A stretch of 64,000 bases of DNA from an uncultured Deefgea sp. (GTDB taxonomy: Bacteria > Pseudomonadota > Gammaproteobacteria > Burkholderiales > Chitinibacteraceae): the NCBI RefSeq assembly GCF_947072475.1, contig NZ_CAMTIA010000006.1:1-64000 (forward strand), written 5' to 3'. The notes under the pieces were generated by a model. It had not been told where the DNA came from, made no database searches, and was given only the letters and a program-made list of their open reading frames with translations. This document shows positions 28,381-38,828 of this stretch, one piece after another. The translations under genes were made by a program, and so were the position numbers. The stretch's first letter is position 1. Every line of letters starts with the position of its first letter.

Positions 28381-28516
28381 GACGGTGCGAGGAGTGAGGT
28401 GAACGACCTCTCAGCACCTAGTTAATTTAAAGCAAAAAAGCGCAAGCACCACTTTGGGCTTGCGCTATTGTGTCGGAGTGAGAACACCTCACACCCCACT
28501 CCGAACACCTCATATC
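28381..28516. promoter_or_regulatory. Structured infB-rbfA intergenic region
   Basis: Around the infB terminator lie complementary arms. CGGAGTG/CACTCCG form a local hairpin at about 28474-28502. GGTGC-N-GAGGT and ACCTC-N-GCACC fold at 28384-28418. The segment GTGAGGTG (28394-28401) is exactly complementary to CACCTCAC (28485-28492) across the terminator. Mutually exclusive folds are possible. No function is assigned. Confidence 0.5.
28431..28466 (-). terminator. Terminator after infB
   Basis: On the minus strand AGCGCAAGC-N11-GCTTGCGCT is followed directly by a run of T, a canonical intrinsic terminator about 50 bases after the infB stop and before rbfA. Confidence 0.85.
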
Positions 28517-28517
28517 A

Positions 28518-31253
28518 TCACAGCGTACGAGCGATCTCTACCACTTCGAAGACTTCTAATTGGTCGCCCAATTGGATGTCGTTGAAGTTTTTCAGTTGCA
28601 AACCACACTCGAAACCCGCTTTCACTTCTTTTGCTTCATCTTTAAAGCGTTTTAGATTTTCTAGTTCGCCTTGATGGATAACCAAGTTGTTACGCAAGAC
28701 ACGCACGCCAGCAGTACGTTTAACAACACCTTCCATCACCAAGCAACCTGCAATCGTACCCACTTTAGATACAGCAAAGACCTGACGAATTTCAACCAAA
28801 CCAATGATCGACTCACGACGTTCTGGTGCCAGCATGCCCGACAAGGCCGCCTTCACATCATCCACAGCATCATAAATGATGTTGTAGTAACGTAAATCAA
28901 CACCTTCAGCCTCAGCCAATTTACGCGCAGCTGCATCAGCACGCGTATTAAAGCCGATAATAACCGCCTTAGAAGCTAGCGCCAAATTCACATCCGACTC
29001 AGAAATCCCACCCACTGCACTGTGCAAGATTTGCACCCGCACTTCGCTGGTCGATAATTTCTGCAGGCTTTGTGACAAGGCCTCTGAAGACCCCTGTACG
29101 TCAGCCTTAATGATGATTGGCAAGTTTTGCACATTGCCTTCAGCCATCTGAGCAAACATATTTTCGAGCTTAGACGCTTGTTGACGAGCAAATTTCACAT
29201 CACGGTACTTACCTTGACGGAACATGGCAATTTCGCGGGCTTTTTTCTCATCAGCCAAGACCATGGCATCAACACCAGCAGATGGCACTTCCGACAAACC
29301 GAGAATTTCCACCGGCATTGAAGGGCCAGCCTCATTAATTGACTTACCATTTTCATCGAGCATGGCCCGAATACGGCCATAAACTTGACCGGCCAATACC
29401 GTGTCGCCTTTACGCAAAGTACCGGATTGAACCAACATCGACGCCACTGGACCACGACCTTTATCCAAGCGAGCTTCGATAATAATCCCTTTAGCAGGAC
29501 CATCCACCGGTGCCGTCAATTCCAGCACTTCAGCTTGCAACAGAATCGCATCGAGCAACTCATCAATCCCTAAGCCTTTTTTCGCCGAGACATGGATAAA
29601 TTGAGTATCACCACCCCAATCTTCCGGCACGACTTCTTGCGCTACCATTTCTTGGCGGATACGTTCGAAGTTCGCTTCTGGCTTATCAATTTTATTGACC
29701 GCTACGACGATTGGCACACCAGCCGCTTTCGCATGATGAATCGCTTCAATCGTTTGCGGCATCACGCCGTCATCGGCGGCCACCACCAACACGACGATAT
29801 CCGTTAGCTGAGCACCACGAGCACGCATTGAGGTGAATGCCTCGTGACCCGGGGTATCGAGGAAGGTAATCATTCCCTTACCCGTTTCAACGTGATACGC
29901 ACCAATATGCTGAGTAATACCACCCGCCTCACCAGAGGCCACTTTGGCGCGGCGAATATAATCAAGCAAAGAGGTTTTACCATGGTCAACGTGACCCATT
30001 ACCGTCACAACCGGCGCACGTGGCAATGATACGTGATCCGTTTTAGCTTCTTCATCCAAATAAATATCTGGATCATCCAGCTTGGCAGCAACCGGGGTAT
30101 GGCCCATTTCTTCAACAATAATCATTGCTGTTTCTTGGTCCAACACTTGATTGATGGTGACCATCATGCCCATTTTCATCAACGCTTTCACGACTTCAAC
30201 GCCCTTAACGGCCATTTTGTGCGCTAAATCGGCAACTGAAATTGTTTCTGGAACATCGATCTCACGTGCAACTGGCTCTGTCGGAGCAACAAAAGCATGC
30301 GCATTATCGGCTTGCTGCTGCGCATGGTTTTTCTTGCCGCCTTTTTTAGACTTCCAGTCATTACCCGCATCACCACCACGCGTTTTGATGCCTTTTTTCT
30401 GACGACCATCATTCCAGCCGCCTTTTTCATCTTTTTTCGGTGCTGCTGCGCCAGCAGGTTTTTTATCCGCTGGTTTTGCGGCAGCGGCAGCAGCTGGAGC
30501 GGCTTTTTCTGGTGCATGAATCGGCGTTTCTTTCGGGCGACGGAAATCAACACGTGCACCAACTCGTGGCGCTTCATGCCCCGGTTTGATATGCGGCTTC
30601 ACTGCTGGCTTAGCAGCTTCGGTCGTTTTAGCTGGCGCTTTTTCCGCTGGTTTAGCGGACTGCTGCACTTGTGGCTTAGCTGCTGGTGCCGCAACAGGCG
30701 TAGGCGCAATAACTACTTCCGCTACCGGAGCGACCATTTCAGCCGGTTTTTGGTTGCGATTTTGCTTGGCTTGCATTTCGGCAGCCTGGCGAGCATACAG
30801 CTCATTTTGGCGACTGGCTTCCGCCTCTCGACGTTGGCGCTGAGCCTCATCAATCACCGATACTGGCGCAGCAACAGGCACCGCCACCTTAGGCGCTACG
30901 GGCGCTGGCGCGGCAACAGGTGCAGGAGCCACAACTGGCGTTGGCGCTTCAGGTGCTGCAGATGTCTCAACAACGCGCTTTTTACGCACTTCAACTTGAA
31001 TCGTTTTTGACTTGCCAGTGGCGTCGGTTTTACGAATCTCAGTTGTTTCTTTGCGAGCCAATGTTACTTTAGGCTTATCACCAACTTGACCATGTTTTTG
31101 CTTCAAATGACCAAGCAAGAGCTGCTTATCATCTAAGCTCAAAACGTCATCGGCATTGTTTTTGTTCACGCCAGCTGCTTTCAATTGTTCGATAAGCTCT
31201 TGTGTTGGCATTTTTAATTCGGCAGCAAACTGGCTGACTTTGGGTTCACTCAT
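28518..31253 (-). CDS. infB: Translation initiation factor IF-2
   Basis: A 911-residue GTPase that brings fMet-tRNA to the 30S subunit. Domain order: small N-terminal IF2N domain ([20 protein letters not shown]), a long Ala/Pro/Lys-rich linker, second IF2N, the G domain with [18 protein letters not shown] (G1), DTPGHEAF (G3) and NKIDKP (G4), then domains II, III and the fMet-binding C-terminal domain. Length is usual for beta-proteobacteria. It lies 18 bases after nusA. Internal starts producing shorter IF2 forms occur in E. coli; I did not identify one here. Confidence 0.98.
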   Translation of the reverse strand: MSEPKVSQFAAELKMPTQELIEQLKAAGVNKNNADDVLSLDDKQLLLGHLKQKHGQVGDKPKVTLARKETTEIRKTDATGKSKTIQVEVRKKRVVETSAAPEAPTPVVAPAPVAAPAPVAPKVAVPVAAPVSVIDEAQRQRREAEASRQNELYARQAAEMQAKQNRNQKPAEMVAPVAEVVIAPTPVAAPAAKPQVQQSAKPAEKAPAKTTEAAKPAVKPHIKPGHEAPRVGARVDFRRPKETPIHAPEKAAPAAAAAAKPADKKPAGAAAPKKDEKGGWNDGRQKKGIKTRGGDAGNDWKSKKGGKKNHAQQQADNAHAFVAPTEPVAREIDVPETISVADLAHKMAVKGVEVVKALMKMGMMVTINQVLDQETAMIIVEEMGHTPVAAKLDDPDIYLDEEAKTDHVSLPRAPVVTVMGHVDHGKTSLLDYIRRAKVASGEAGGITQHIGAYHVETGKGMITFLDTPGHEAFTSMRARGAQLTDIVVLVVAADDGVMPQTIEAIHHAKAAGVPIVVAVNKIDKPEANFERIRQEMVAQEVVPEDWGGDTQFIHVSAKKGLGIDELLDAILLQAEVLELTAPVDGPAKGIIIEARLDKGRGPVASMLVQSGTLRKGDTVLAGQVYGRIRAMLDENGKSINEAGPSMPVEILGLSEVPSAGVDAMVLADEKKAREIAMFRQGKYRDVKFARQQASKLENMFAQMAEGNVQNLPIIIKADVQGSSEALSQSLQKLSTSEVRVQILHSAVGGISESDVNLALASKAVIIGFNTRADAAARKLAEAEGVDLRYYNIIYDAVDDVKAALSGMLAPERRESIIGLVEIRQVFAVSKVGTIAGCLVMEGVVKRTAGVRVLRNNLVIHQGELENLKRFKDEAKEVKAGFECGLQLKNFNDIQLGDQLEVFEVVEIARTL

Positions 31254-31271
31254 TGATTACTCTCCCGCGCC

Positions 31272-32744
31272 TTAGGCGAACAAATGTTCGCGCGCTTTCA
31301 TGATCAGTTGTTTAGCGGTTTCTGCGTCGATACCAGTCATTTCGGTTAATTCATCGACCGCCAAATCTGCTAGATCGTCACGGGTATGTATATCGTTCTC
31401 AGCCAATACAGTAGCCAATTCCGAGGTCATACCCTCCAGCGTCTTCAGGTCTTCGGACTGATGCTCTAGCTTTTCCTCGCGCGCAATAGCTTGAGTTAAC
31501 AAGGCATCACGAGCACGAGAGCGCAGTTCGTTTACGGTTTCTTCATCAAACGCTTCGATTTCCAGCATTTCATTCAGTGGCACATAGGCCACCTCTTCCA
31601 ATGTATTGAAGCCTTCTTGTACCAAGACATCCGCTACATCTTCATCAATATCCAACGCTTGAATAAACAAAGCGCGAATCTTAGTGAATTCTTCTTCGTG
31701 TTTTTGCTCAGCTTCGTCAACGGTCATGATGTTGAGTTTCCAACCGGTTAACTCAGCCGCTAATTTCACATTTTGGCCGCCACGACCAATGGCCATCGCC
31801 AAATTATCTTCATCAACCACGACATCCATACTGTGGGTGTCTTCGTCCAAAATAATCGAGCTCACTTCAGCCGGTGACAAGGCATTAATCGCAAACTGGG
31901 CCGCATCCGCTGACCACAACACGATATCAACACGCTCACCAGCCAATTCATTACTAACCGCATTAACTCGTGTACCACGCACACCGATACAAGTACCTTG
32001 TGGATCAACACGTTGATCGTTGGACTTAACGGCAATTTTAGCGCGCATCCCAGGATCACGTGCCACGCCTTTGAGCTCGATCAAATTGTTTTCAATTTCT
32101 GGCACTTCAAGTTCAAATAATTTTGCCATGAATTCTGGCGCAATCCGTGACAAAACCAATTGCGGGCCACGACCATTGCGATCGATGCGCAACAAAAAGG
32201 CTTTAACACGATCGCCAACACGCAAATTTTCTTTTGGGATCATTTGATCGCGCGGCAAAATGGCTTCAAGTTTACCGAGTTCAAGAATGGCATTGCCACG
32301 CTCAATGCGTTTAATGCTACCTGAAACGATATGCTCACGACGTTGCAAAAAATCATTCAAATTTTGTTCGCGCTCTGCGTCGCGAATTTTTTGCAAAATC
32401 ACTTGTTTAGCCGCTTGAGCGCCGATACGGCCAAACTCAATCGGGTCTAACTCAACTTCCCATACATCACCCACCGACAAATCGGCACTGTAATCTGGGG
32501 CATCAGTAATCGCAATTTGACGCGATGGTTCTTCGTGGTCGTTATCTTCAACCACATCCCAAACGCGAAAACTACGGTACGCACCGGTGTGACGGTCGAT
32601 CGAAACGCGAATCTCAACTTCGTCTTCGTAACGTTTTTTTGTTGCAGAAGCGAGCGCTAATTCAAGCGCACCAAACACAACTTCTTTTTCCACGTTTTTT
32701 TCGTGCGCAAGTGCTTCGACCAGCACTAGAATTTCACGATTCAT
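31272..32744 (-). CDS. nusA: Transcription termination/antitermination protein NusA
   Basis: A 490-residue protein: N-terminal RNA-polymerase-binding domain (1-130), S1 domain (about 135-200), two KH domains (about 230-345, with [14 protein letters not shown] and [18 protein letters not shown]), and two C-terminal acidic helix-hairpin-helix repeats (about 360-490), which match E. coli NusA (495). It affects pausing, termination and rRNA antitermination. It sits between rimP and infB, as in most bacteria. Confidence 0.98.
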   Translation of the reverse strand: MNREILVLVEALAHEKNVEKEVVFGALELALASATKKRYEDEVEIRVSIDRHTGAYRSFRVWDVVEDNDHEEPSRQIAITDAPDYSADLSVGDVWEVELDPIEFGRIGAQAAKQVILQKIRDAEREQNLNDFLQRREHIVSGSIKRIERGNAILELGKLEAILPRDQMIPKENLRVGDRVKAFLLRIDRNGRGPQLVLSRIAPEFMAKLFELEVPEIENNLIELKGVARDPGMRAKIAVKSNDQRVDPQGTCIGVRGTRVNAVSNELAGERVDIVLWSADAAQFAINALSPAEVSSIILDEDTHSMDVVVDEDNLAMAIGRGGQNVKLAAELTGWKLNIMTVDEAEQKHEEEFTKIRALFIQALDIDEDVADVLVQEGFNTLEEVAYVPLNEMLEIEAFDEETVNELRSRARDALLTQAIAREEKLEHQSEDLKTLEGMTSELATVLAENDIHTRDDLADLAVDELTEMTGIDAETAKQLIMKAREHLFA

Positions 32745-32808
32745 AAATTAGTCCTCCGGCATAGAACAAAAGCCAAATTAACAGTATTTGCCAAATGGGT
32801 GGCGCAAT

Positions 32809-33243
32809 TTAAAATTGCGGTTCGATCCGAACGCGATCAATCGATGCCAAGGGGAGTTTTAATTCTTCGCCTGCCACATCAATCACCACCTGATCTTCCA
32901 CCAAACCTAATAACTTGCCGATGAGATTTCGGCGACGATCAGGCAAGGGCAACCGTAGTTTTACCTTAACCATCTCTCCGGCAAATCGCTCAAAATCCGC
33001 CGGTTTTTTTATGAGGCGATCCAATCCCGGTGAAGACACCTCGAGGCGCTCATGGGGGATATTTTCAACCATAAATAAACGCAACAAGTGATTGCTCACT
33101 GCGACGCAGTCATCAATGGTTACGCCGCCGTCTTTGTCGATAAAAATACGCAACAGGCCTTTTTCGCCCATATCAAAATCGACTAACTCGTACCCTAAAC
33201 CCGGCAAGGTATTGTCCAACACAGATTGCAGATTGGCCGCCAT
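32809..33243 (-). CDS. rimP: Ribosome maturation factor RimP
   Basis: A 144-residue RimP required for 30S subunit assembly. Family features are GYELVDFDMGEKGLLRIFIDKDGGV-like N-terminal part with VTIDDCVAVS and the conserved LEVSSPGLDRLIKKP. It is the first gene of rimP-nusA-infB, and its leader contains a terminator-like hairpin (33267-33300). Confidence 0.96.
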   Translation of the reverse strand: MAANLQSVLDNTLPGLGYELVDFDMGEKGLLRIFIDKDGGVTIDDCVAVSNHLLRLFMVENIPHERLEVSSPGLDRLIKKPADFERFAGEMVKVKLRLPLPDRRRNLIGKLLGLVEDQVVIDVAGEELKLPLASIDRVRIEPQF

Positions 33244-33266
33244 ACTCTTCTTCTCAAAACTACAAA

Positions 33267-33300
33267 CAAAAAATGGGCTGCAATTCCTGCGCGCCCATTT
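33267..33300 (-). terminator. Terminator-like hairpin in the rimP leader (candidate attenuator)
   Basis: On the minus strand AAATGGGC-N14-GCCCATTT is followed by more T (TTTG). It lies 24-57 bases upstream of the rimP ATG. The only gene further upstream, fadD, is on the other strand, so the hairpin has no upstream gene to terminate. It is thus likely to lie inside the rimP-nusA-infB transcript and could act as an attenuator. NusA is known to control its own operon in E. coli; the mechanism here is inference. Confidence 0.55.
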
Positions 33301-33439
33301 GAAAGCACTCCCATCGTGTTTTACGGGATTTTCCTGATTCTAACAGAAAAGATAAGCTGGCGAAATACTCCTCACACAAAGATGCACTTGTCTCACCGGT
33401 GCCTTTGCCCATAGAGTAAGGCCATAACGGAGACAAACA

Positions 33440-35098
33440 ATGACAAAGCCTTGGCTAGCCAGCTATCAAGCCGGTGTTCCACACAGCGTAAATTTGAATG
33501 AATTTGCGGCAATCCCCGAAGTAATGCAGCAAAGTGTACTCAAATATCGAGATCGCCCCGCCTTTATTAACATGGGAAAATCGATCACTTATGGTGAGTT
33601 GGAGCAACTTTCAGTCCAGTTTGCAACCTATCTACAACAAACATTAAAACTGCCATTTGGCGCTCGCATCGCCGTAATGATGCCCAACTTACTGCAATAT
33701 CCGGTCGCTATTTTTGGCATTTTACGCGCAGGATACGTCGTTGTTAACGTCAACCCACTCTATACCCCGCGTGAATTACAACACCAACTGAATGATTCTG
33801 GCGCTGAAACTATTTTAATTTTGGCCAATTTTGCCCATACCCTCGAAAAAATCATTGGCAATACGGCGATCAAAACAACCATCGTGACTGAATTGGGCGA
33901 TCTCTTGGGCTTCCCAAAAGGGTTCATCGTCAACAACGTTGTTCGCTACGTAAAAAAAATGGTCCCCAGCTATACCCTGCCTGGGCATACTACTTTCAAT
34001 AAAGCCATCAAAAAAGGTCAGAGCAATACCCTACAAGCCGTTCCACTGAACCATGATGACATCGCTTTTTTGCAATACACTGGCGGCACTACCGGCGTAG
34101 CCAAAGGCGCCATGCTGACCCATGGCAATATCGTGGCCAATATGCAGCAAGCACACGCCTGGATTAGCCCCATCGTGACCGAAGGGCAAGAAATGATTGT
34201 CACGGCACTCCCGCTGTATCACATCTTCTCGCTCACGGCCAACTGCATGGTGTTTAGTAAAATTGGTGCCACTAATTTACTGATTACCAACCCACGCGAC
34301 ATTCCTGATTTCATCAAAACACTGGGGCAATATCCTGTCACCTGCATTACCGGCGTCAACACCCTATTTAATGCCTTACTCAACAACCCAGACTTTGCCA
34401 AACTTAACTTTAGCACCTGGAAACTCGCCCTCGGTGGTGGCATGGCGGTGCAACACGCCGTGGCAGACAAATGGCAAAAAGCCACCAAAGTCCCCTTAAT
34501 TGAAGCCTACGGCCTAACGGAAACCTCACCAGCGGCCATGATGAACCCCATGAACACCATGGAATTTAATGGCATGATTGGCCTACCTATTCCAATGACG
34601 GACGCCGTTATTCGTGACGATGCCGGCCTAGAAGTCCCTGTTGGCGAACGTGGCGAGCTATTTATCCGTGGCCCCCAAGTCATGAAAGGTTATTGGCAAC
34701 GCCCTGAAGACACCGCCGATATCTTGGGCGCGGACGGCTTTTTGGCCACCGGCGATATCGCCGTCATGAAACCCAGTGGTTTTTTCCAGATCGTCGACCG
34801 CAAAAAAGACATGATTTTGGTTTCAGGCTTTAACGTTTACCCCAATGAAGTCGAAGACGTCGTTGCCAACCACCCCGGCGTGCTCGAAGTCGCCTGCATT
34901 GGCGTTGCAGATGAAAAAACCGGCGAAGCCATCAAGCTGGTGATTGTCAAAAAAGACCCTAATTTGACGCCAGAAGAAATCATTGCGTTTTGCCGTGGAC
35001 AGCTCACTAATTATAAAGTGCCGCGAATTATTGCATTTACTGATAGCTTACCTAAATCAAATGTAGGTAAAATTTTACGCCGCGAACTGCGCGATTAA
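33440..35098 (+). CDS. fadD: Long-chain fatty acid--CoA ligase
   Basis: A 552-residue AMP-forming acyl-CoA synthetase that activates long-chain fatty acids at the inner membrane. Motifs: P-loop-like YTGGTTGVAKGAMLTH (near residue 214), YGLTETSPA (near 355), and the FadD signature DGFLATGDIAVM with IVDRKKDMILVSGFNVYP (about 430-465). The C-terminal lysine is in SNVGKILRREL. Length matches E. coli FadD (561). A ribosome site ggagacaaaca precedes the ATG. It lies 18 bases before pilU, so the two may be co-transcribed. Confidence 0.95.
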   Translation: MTKPWLASYQAGVPHSVNLNEFAAIPEVMQQSVLKYRDRPAFINMGKSITYGELEQLSVQFATYLQQTLKLPFGARIAVMMPNLLQYPVAIFGILRAGYVVVNVNPLYTPRELQHQLNDSGAETILILANFAHTLEKIIGNTAIKTTIVTELGDLLGFPKGFIVNNVVRYVKKMVPSYTLPGHTTFNKAIKKGQSNTLQAVPLNHDDIAFLQYTGGTTGVAKGAMLTHGNIVANMQQAHAWISPIVTEGQEMIVTALPLYHIFSLTANCMVFSKIGATNLLITNPRDIPDFIKTLGQYPVTCITGVNTLFNALLNNPDFAKLNFSTWKLALGGGMAVQHAVADKWQKATKVPLIEAYGLTETSPAAMMNPMNTMEFNGMIGLPIPMTDAVIRDDAGLEVPVGERGELFIRGPQVMKGYWQRPEDTADILGADGFLATGDIAVMKPSGFFQIVDRKKDMILVSGFNVYPNEVEDVVANHPGVLEVACIGVADEKTGEAIKLVIVKKDPNLTPEEIIAFCRGQLTNYKVPRIIAFTDSLPKSNVGKILRRELRD

Positions 35099-35116
35099 TC
35101 AACTAAGGGTTTCACG

Positions 35117-36262
35117 ATGAATTTATTGCCGTTTTTTAAGCTAATGGCTGAACGTAGCGCATCCGATCTGTTTTTAGCTGCCGATTCGGCCATTGTGATT
35201 AAGATTCAAGGGCTCTGCCACCCGGTGAATAATCAGGTTCTAAGTGCCGAACACGTCAAGCAACTGGCCTATCAATTAATGGGCGAGGCCCGAGTCACCA
35301 TTTTTGAGCGTGAACTCGAGATGAATTTTGCCTACCCGGTCACGGGCGTAGGCAATTTTCGGGTTAATGTATTTAAAAGCCGTGGCACCGTGGCTCTGGT
35401 CGCTCGCTTTATTAAACCCAAAGCCGATACGCTCGAAGAGCTGTTTATGCCCGAGGTGCTTAAATCGCTCATTATGGAAAAGCGCGGCATTATTTTAGTG
35501 GTGGGCGCAACGGGATCAGGCAAATCGTCCACCGTTTCGGCCATGCTGGAATATCGCAACGAACATCACAGCGGGCACATCCTCACCATGGAAGACCCGA
35601 TCGAATTTATCTACAGCCATAAAAAATCACTGGTCAATCAGCGCGAAGTGGGCACCGACACCCACAGTTATGACGATGCACTGCGTAATGCCATGCGTGA
35701 AGCGCCTAATGTATTAATGATTGGTGAAATCCGCGACCAAGCGACGATGACTTACGCCATGCAGTACGCGCAAGCCGGTCATTTATGCATTTCTACATTG
35801 CATGCCAACAATAGCTATCACTCTTTAAGCCGGATTGTTAATTTCTACCCACAAGAAGCACGAGAATCGTTGCTCTACGACTTATCCACCTCATTGCGGG
35901 CGATTATTTCGCAGCGTTTGGTGCGCTGCAAAGACAGTGGCAAACTCAAGCCTGCCGTCGAAGTGATGCTCAACACCAATCGAATTGCCGAGCTAATCAA
36001 AAATGGCGAACTCTCTGAAATCAAAGAAGCGATGGAGCAATCCCTATCCGAAGGTTCGCAAACCTTTGAGCAGTCGCTGTATCGCATGTACCGCAACAAT
36101 GAAATCGAGCTAGATGAAGCACTACGCAACGCCGATTCGGCCAGCAACCTCTCATGGATGGTCAATAACGCGCAATCGATACAAGAACAAGAAGCCAGCA
36201 AAAAAGCCCCCAGCAATCCTGCGGACGAGCCGGACTTGAGCTTTGATATTTCATTACACTAA
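35117..36262 (+). CDS. pilU: Type IV pilus retraction ATPase PilU
   Basis: A 381-residue PilT/PilU-family AAA-like ATPase. The Walker A is GATGSGKSS (130-138), the Asp box is EDPIEF, the Walker B is MIGEIRDQ and the His box HLCISTLHANN. The PilU-type C-terminal extension (acidic, ending in DLSFDISLH) and its divergence from PilT favour PilU over PilT. PilU assists PilT in retraction and twitching. It usually follows pilT; here it follows fadD, so pilT must be elsewhere. Confidence 0.9.
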   Translation: MNLLPFFKLMAERSASDLFLAADSAIVIKIQGLCHPVNNQVLSAEHVKQLAYQLMGEARVTIFERELEMNFAYPVTGVGNFRVNVFKSRGTVALVARFIKPKADTLEELFMPEVLKSLIMEKRGIILVVGATGSGKSSTVSAMLEYRNEHHSGHILTMEDPIEFIYSHKKSLVNQREVGTDTHSYDDALRNAMREAPNVLMIGEIRDQATMTYAMQYAQAGHLCISTLHANNSYHSLSRIVNFYPQEARESLLYDLSTSLRAIISQRLVRCKDSGKLKPAVEVMLNTNRIAELIKNGELSEIKEAMEQSLSEGSQTFEQSLYRMYRNNEIELDEALRNADSASNLSWMVNNAQSIQEQEASKKAPSNPADEPDLSFDISLH

Positions 36263-36318
36263 GCGCAACACATCAACAACCAGGTCGCTGCGGCGGCCTT
36301 TTTCTATGGAAAAAAACC

Positions 36319-36663
36319 ATGAAACTGTACGGCATTCCAAACTGCGACACGGTAAAAAAAGCGCGAACTTGGCTCACGGAAAATCACTTTGACTATGAAT
36401 GGCATGACTTTAAAAAAGACGTTTTAAACCCAGCACTAATTGAATCTTGGATCGCCAATTGCGGTTGGGAAGTCTTAGTCAATCGCCAAGGCACCACTTG
36501 GCGCAAACTGGATGAGGCCAGCAAAGCGAGCCTAGTCGACGCCGCTAGCGCCACCGCCCTAATGCTCACCAATCCATCACTCATCAAGCGACCGGTGCTC
36601 GATTACAAGGGAAAAATCAGCGTTGGCTTTAAACCAGAAGTCTACAGTTCACTACTTTTATAA
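36319..36663 (+). CDS. yffB: ArsC/Spx-family thioredoxin-fold protein, YffB-like
   Basis: A 114-residue protein of the ArsC family. The start MKLYGIPNCDTVKKARTWL carries a single catalytic-type Cys (NCDT), and WRKLDEASKASL and NPSLIKRPVL fit YffB, which lacks arsenate reductase activity in known members. No ars genes are nearby. Function unknown; a glutathione-dependent thiol reductase is a possible role. It is preceded by a hairpin-like stretch (gtcgctgcggcggcc) after pilU. Confidence 0.85.
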   Translation: MKLYGIPNCDTVKKARTWLTENHFDYEWHDFKKDVLNPALIESWIANCGWEVLVNRQGTTWRKLDEASKASLVDAASATALMLTNPSLIKRPVLDYKGKISVGFKPEVYSSLLL

Positions 36664-36720
36664 CGGGTATATCAACACAAGACATAAGCAACATACCGTA
36701 GATAAATATACCCACAATAA

Positions 36721-36903
36721 CTACTTGGACTCGACTTCGATTTTATTTAACTGATCGACAGCCTGCTGCTCAATCACACTGGCTACAGCGTGCGCTTTTT
36801 GCAAAGCCTCACGCTGTGGCTCAGCGATCGTCACCATGGGCGCGGGCCGACTAGGCCCACAAGCCACCAACAAGACCACGCACCACAAGATAATATATTT
36901 CAT
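36721..36903 (-). CDS. Small putative lipoprotein
   Basis: A 60-residue protein: signal sequence MKYIILWCVVLLVAC with lipobox LVAC (Cys15 after cleavage is lipid-modified), then a short helical part (QREALQKAHAVASVIEQQAVDQLNKIE) likely to form a coiled coil. The ribosome site gggcggaaaa precedes the ATG. It stands alone between yffB and the suhB terminator. Function unknown; small helical lipoproteins of this kind often sit in the outer membrane. Confidence 0.75.
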   Translation of the reverse strand: MKYIILWCVVLLVACGPSRPAPMVTIAEPQREALQKAHAVASVIEQQAVDQLNKIEVESK

Positions 36904-37007
36904 TTTTCCGCCCCAATGAAATCGTCAATCCATTCAGTATCCACGAAGACAACAATCAGCATCGACTTTTATAGTCCCGATAAGCGCGAGCCCAACGATA
37001 GATAGCA

Positions 37008-37036
37008 AAACGGGTCCTCCATAGAGAACCCGTTTA
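37008..37036. terminator. Hairpin after suhB
   Basis: Stem AAACGGGT/AACCCGTTT-type with an 11-base loop, 58 bases downstream of the suhB stop on the minus strand, followed by only a short T-rich stretch. Probable terminator of suhB. Confidence 0.6.
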
Positions 37037-37093
37037 AAATTTGGCGCTGACAAAGCAAGCCTTTAAGACAAGAAAAACTTTACCACATCAGGC

Positions 37094-37876
37094 TTACTTC
37101 AAATGACCGCGAATCAACGACAACATTTGGCCAAATACGCGGGGTGTACCGCAAAGTACGTCGCCAGAAACCAAGAATTTTTCTTCGCCGTTGAGATCGG
37201 TCACCAAACCACCTGCCTCTTGCACCAACAAAGTACCCGCAGCGATATCAACGAGTTTCAAATCAAATTCAAAGAAACCATCAAAACGACCGCAAGCCAC
37301 ATACGCCAAATCCAAGGCAGCAGCGCCCGGACGACGTACGCCCGCCGCTTTTTGCGCCATATCGCGGAAAATATTCAGGTAGTTTTCTAAATTATTAAAT
37401 TTGGTATACGGAAAGCCTGTCCCAACCAATGCATCTGACAATTCACGCACTTTAGAAACGCGGATACGGCGGTCATTCAAGAATGCGCCAACGCCACGGG
37501 TCGCAGTGAACAAATCGTTGCGGTTTGGATCGTAAACCACGGCTTGTGTGATCACGCCTTTATGCTCAAGCGCGATAGAAATGGCGTATTGTGGGAAGCC
37601 ATGCAAGAAATTTGTAGTACCATCAAGTGGATCGATAATCCAAACATATTCAGAGTTACCGCGGCTACCCGACTCCTCTGCTAGAATCGCGTGATTTGGG
37701 TACGCCTCTAAAATAGTGTCGATAATGGCTTGTTCTGCTGCACGATCAACCTCAGAAACAAAATCGTTATGACCTTTTTTTTCTGGGGTAATTAAGTCTA
37801 AATTATTCGACGCACGTTGAATAACGGTGGCGGCGCGACGCGCAGCGCGCACCGCAGTGTTCAGCATTGGATGCAT
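37094..37876 (-). CDS. suhB: Inositol-1-monophosphatase SuhB
   Basis: A 260-residue member of the Mg2+-dependent inositol monophosphatase family. The metal-binding motifs are EESGSRG and [15 protein letters not shown], with a third Asp near the C-terminal [14 protein letters not shown]. SuhB of E. coli also joins the rRNA antitermination complex with NusA. The start [15 protein letters not shown] matches the E. coli SuhB start almost exactly. It is divergent from trmJ, an arrangement shared with enteric bacteria. Confidence 0.95.
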   Translation of the reverse strand: MHPMLNTAVRAARRAATVIQRASNNLDLITPEKKGHNDFVSEVDRAAEQAIIDTILEAYPNHAILAEESGSRGNSEYVWIIDPLDGTTNFLHGFPQYAISIALEHKGVITQAVVYDPNRNDLFTATRGVGAFLNDRRIRVSKVRELSDALVGTGFPYTKFNNLENYLNIFRDMAQKAAGVRRPGAAALDLAYVACGRFDGFFEFDLKLVDIAAGTLLVQEAGGLVTDLNGEEKFLVSGDVLCGTPRVFGQMLSLIRGHLK

Positions 37877-37953
37877 GACTTCTCACTATTAAAAAAGATC
37901 AGATATATTAAGCACGCATTCTACCCGTCTCACGCAAAAGTACAAACCCGATT

Positions 37954-38730
37954 ATGAATAAAGAATCAAATCAAATGAATGAAACCGCTTGCTTATCCAA
38001 CATCCGTGTTGTTTTATCGCACACCAGCCACCCCGGAAATATTGGCTCAACGGCCCGCGCCATGAAAACCATGGGCTTAACCCAACTCTATTTAATTAAC
38101 CCTAAAGAGTTCCCATCTGAAGTGGCCGACGCCCTCGCCTCGAGTGCTCGCGATATTTTGGCCAACGCCAAAGTAGTCTCTTCGATGACCGAAGCGCTGG
38201 AAGGTACAACCTTACAAGTGGCAATGACCGCCCGCCGTCGCGAGCTATCGCAACCGCTACAAACTCCGCGCCAACTCACACCTGAATTAGTCCAAGCGGC
38301 TCGAACTGGCGCTTGCGTGGCCCTAGTCTTTGGTGCCGAAACCAGCGGTTTAACCATTGCCGAGCTTGAGCAATGCAACCGCCGCGTGACCATTCCAACT
38401 AACCCTGATTATTCCAGCTTGAATCTATCGCAGGCGGTGCAAATCTTGGCGTATGAATTGCGCACAGCCTGTTTTGATGAAGGGTACGATGACATTCGTT
38501 ACCTCGAAGAAAATCGAGAACGCGCCCCACATCAGGCGGTAGAGCTGTTTTTTGAGCATTTTGAAGAAGTGTTACTGACGATTGGTTTTTTGAAACCCAA
38601 TGCGCCAAAACGCTTAATGCCGCGTTTACGCCGTTTATTTGTGCGAGCCCAAATGGAGCGCGAAGAACTCGACATTATGCGCGGCATTTTGCGCGCCGCG
38701 AGTGAATTTAAAACCGGGAAAAAAGACTAA
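37954..38730 (+). CDS. trmJ: tRNA (cytidine/uridine-2'-O-)-methyltransferase TrmJ
   Basis: A 258-residue SPOUT methyltransferase that 2'-O-methylates position 32 of tRNA with S-adenosylmethionine. Motifs: SHTSHPGNIGSTARAMKTMG near the start, LVFGAETSGLT (SAM knot) and IPTNPDYSSLNLSQAVQI. A C-terminal extension (about 170-250) is typical of TrmJ. A second ATG at 37975 (MNETACL) may be the true start. Divergent from suhB. Confidence 0.93.
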   Translation: MNKESNQMNETACLSNIRVVLSHTSHPGNIGSTARAMKTMGLTQLYLINPKEFPSEVADALASSARDILANAKVVSSMTEALEGTTLQVAMTARRRELSQPLQTPRQLTPELVQAARTGACVALVFGAETSGLTIAELEQCNRRVTIPTNPDYSSLNLSQAVQILAYELRTACFDEGYDDIRYLEENRERAPHQAVELFFEHFEEVLLTIGFLKPNAPKRLMPRLRRLFVRAQMEREELDIMRGILRAASEFKTGKKD

Positions 38731-38747
38731 GCCCAATCCGCAAAAAC

Positions 38748-38788
38748 AAAAAACACGACACCATCATCCAAGGTGGGTCGTGTTTTTT
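38748..38788. terminator. Terminator between trmJ and the AhpD-like gene
   Basis: Arms AAAAAACACGAC/GTCGTGTTTTTT with a 17-base loop, flanked by A- and T-runs on both sides, between convergent genes. It can act on both strands. Confidence 0.88.
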
Positions 38789-38828
38789 ATAAAATCATCA
38801 AAACCTGCAGTGTATTACTCTGCAAGCC

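Noticed and set aside
30297..31010. 237-residue open frame on the plus strand opposite infB
   Set aside because: It is antisense to the repetitive Ala/Lys-rich infB linker, has Arg/Phe/Trp-rich composition with no domain, and overlaps a certain gene.
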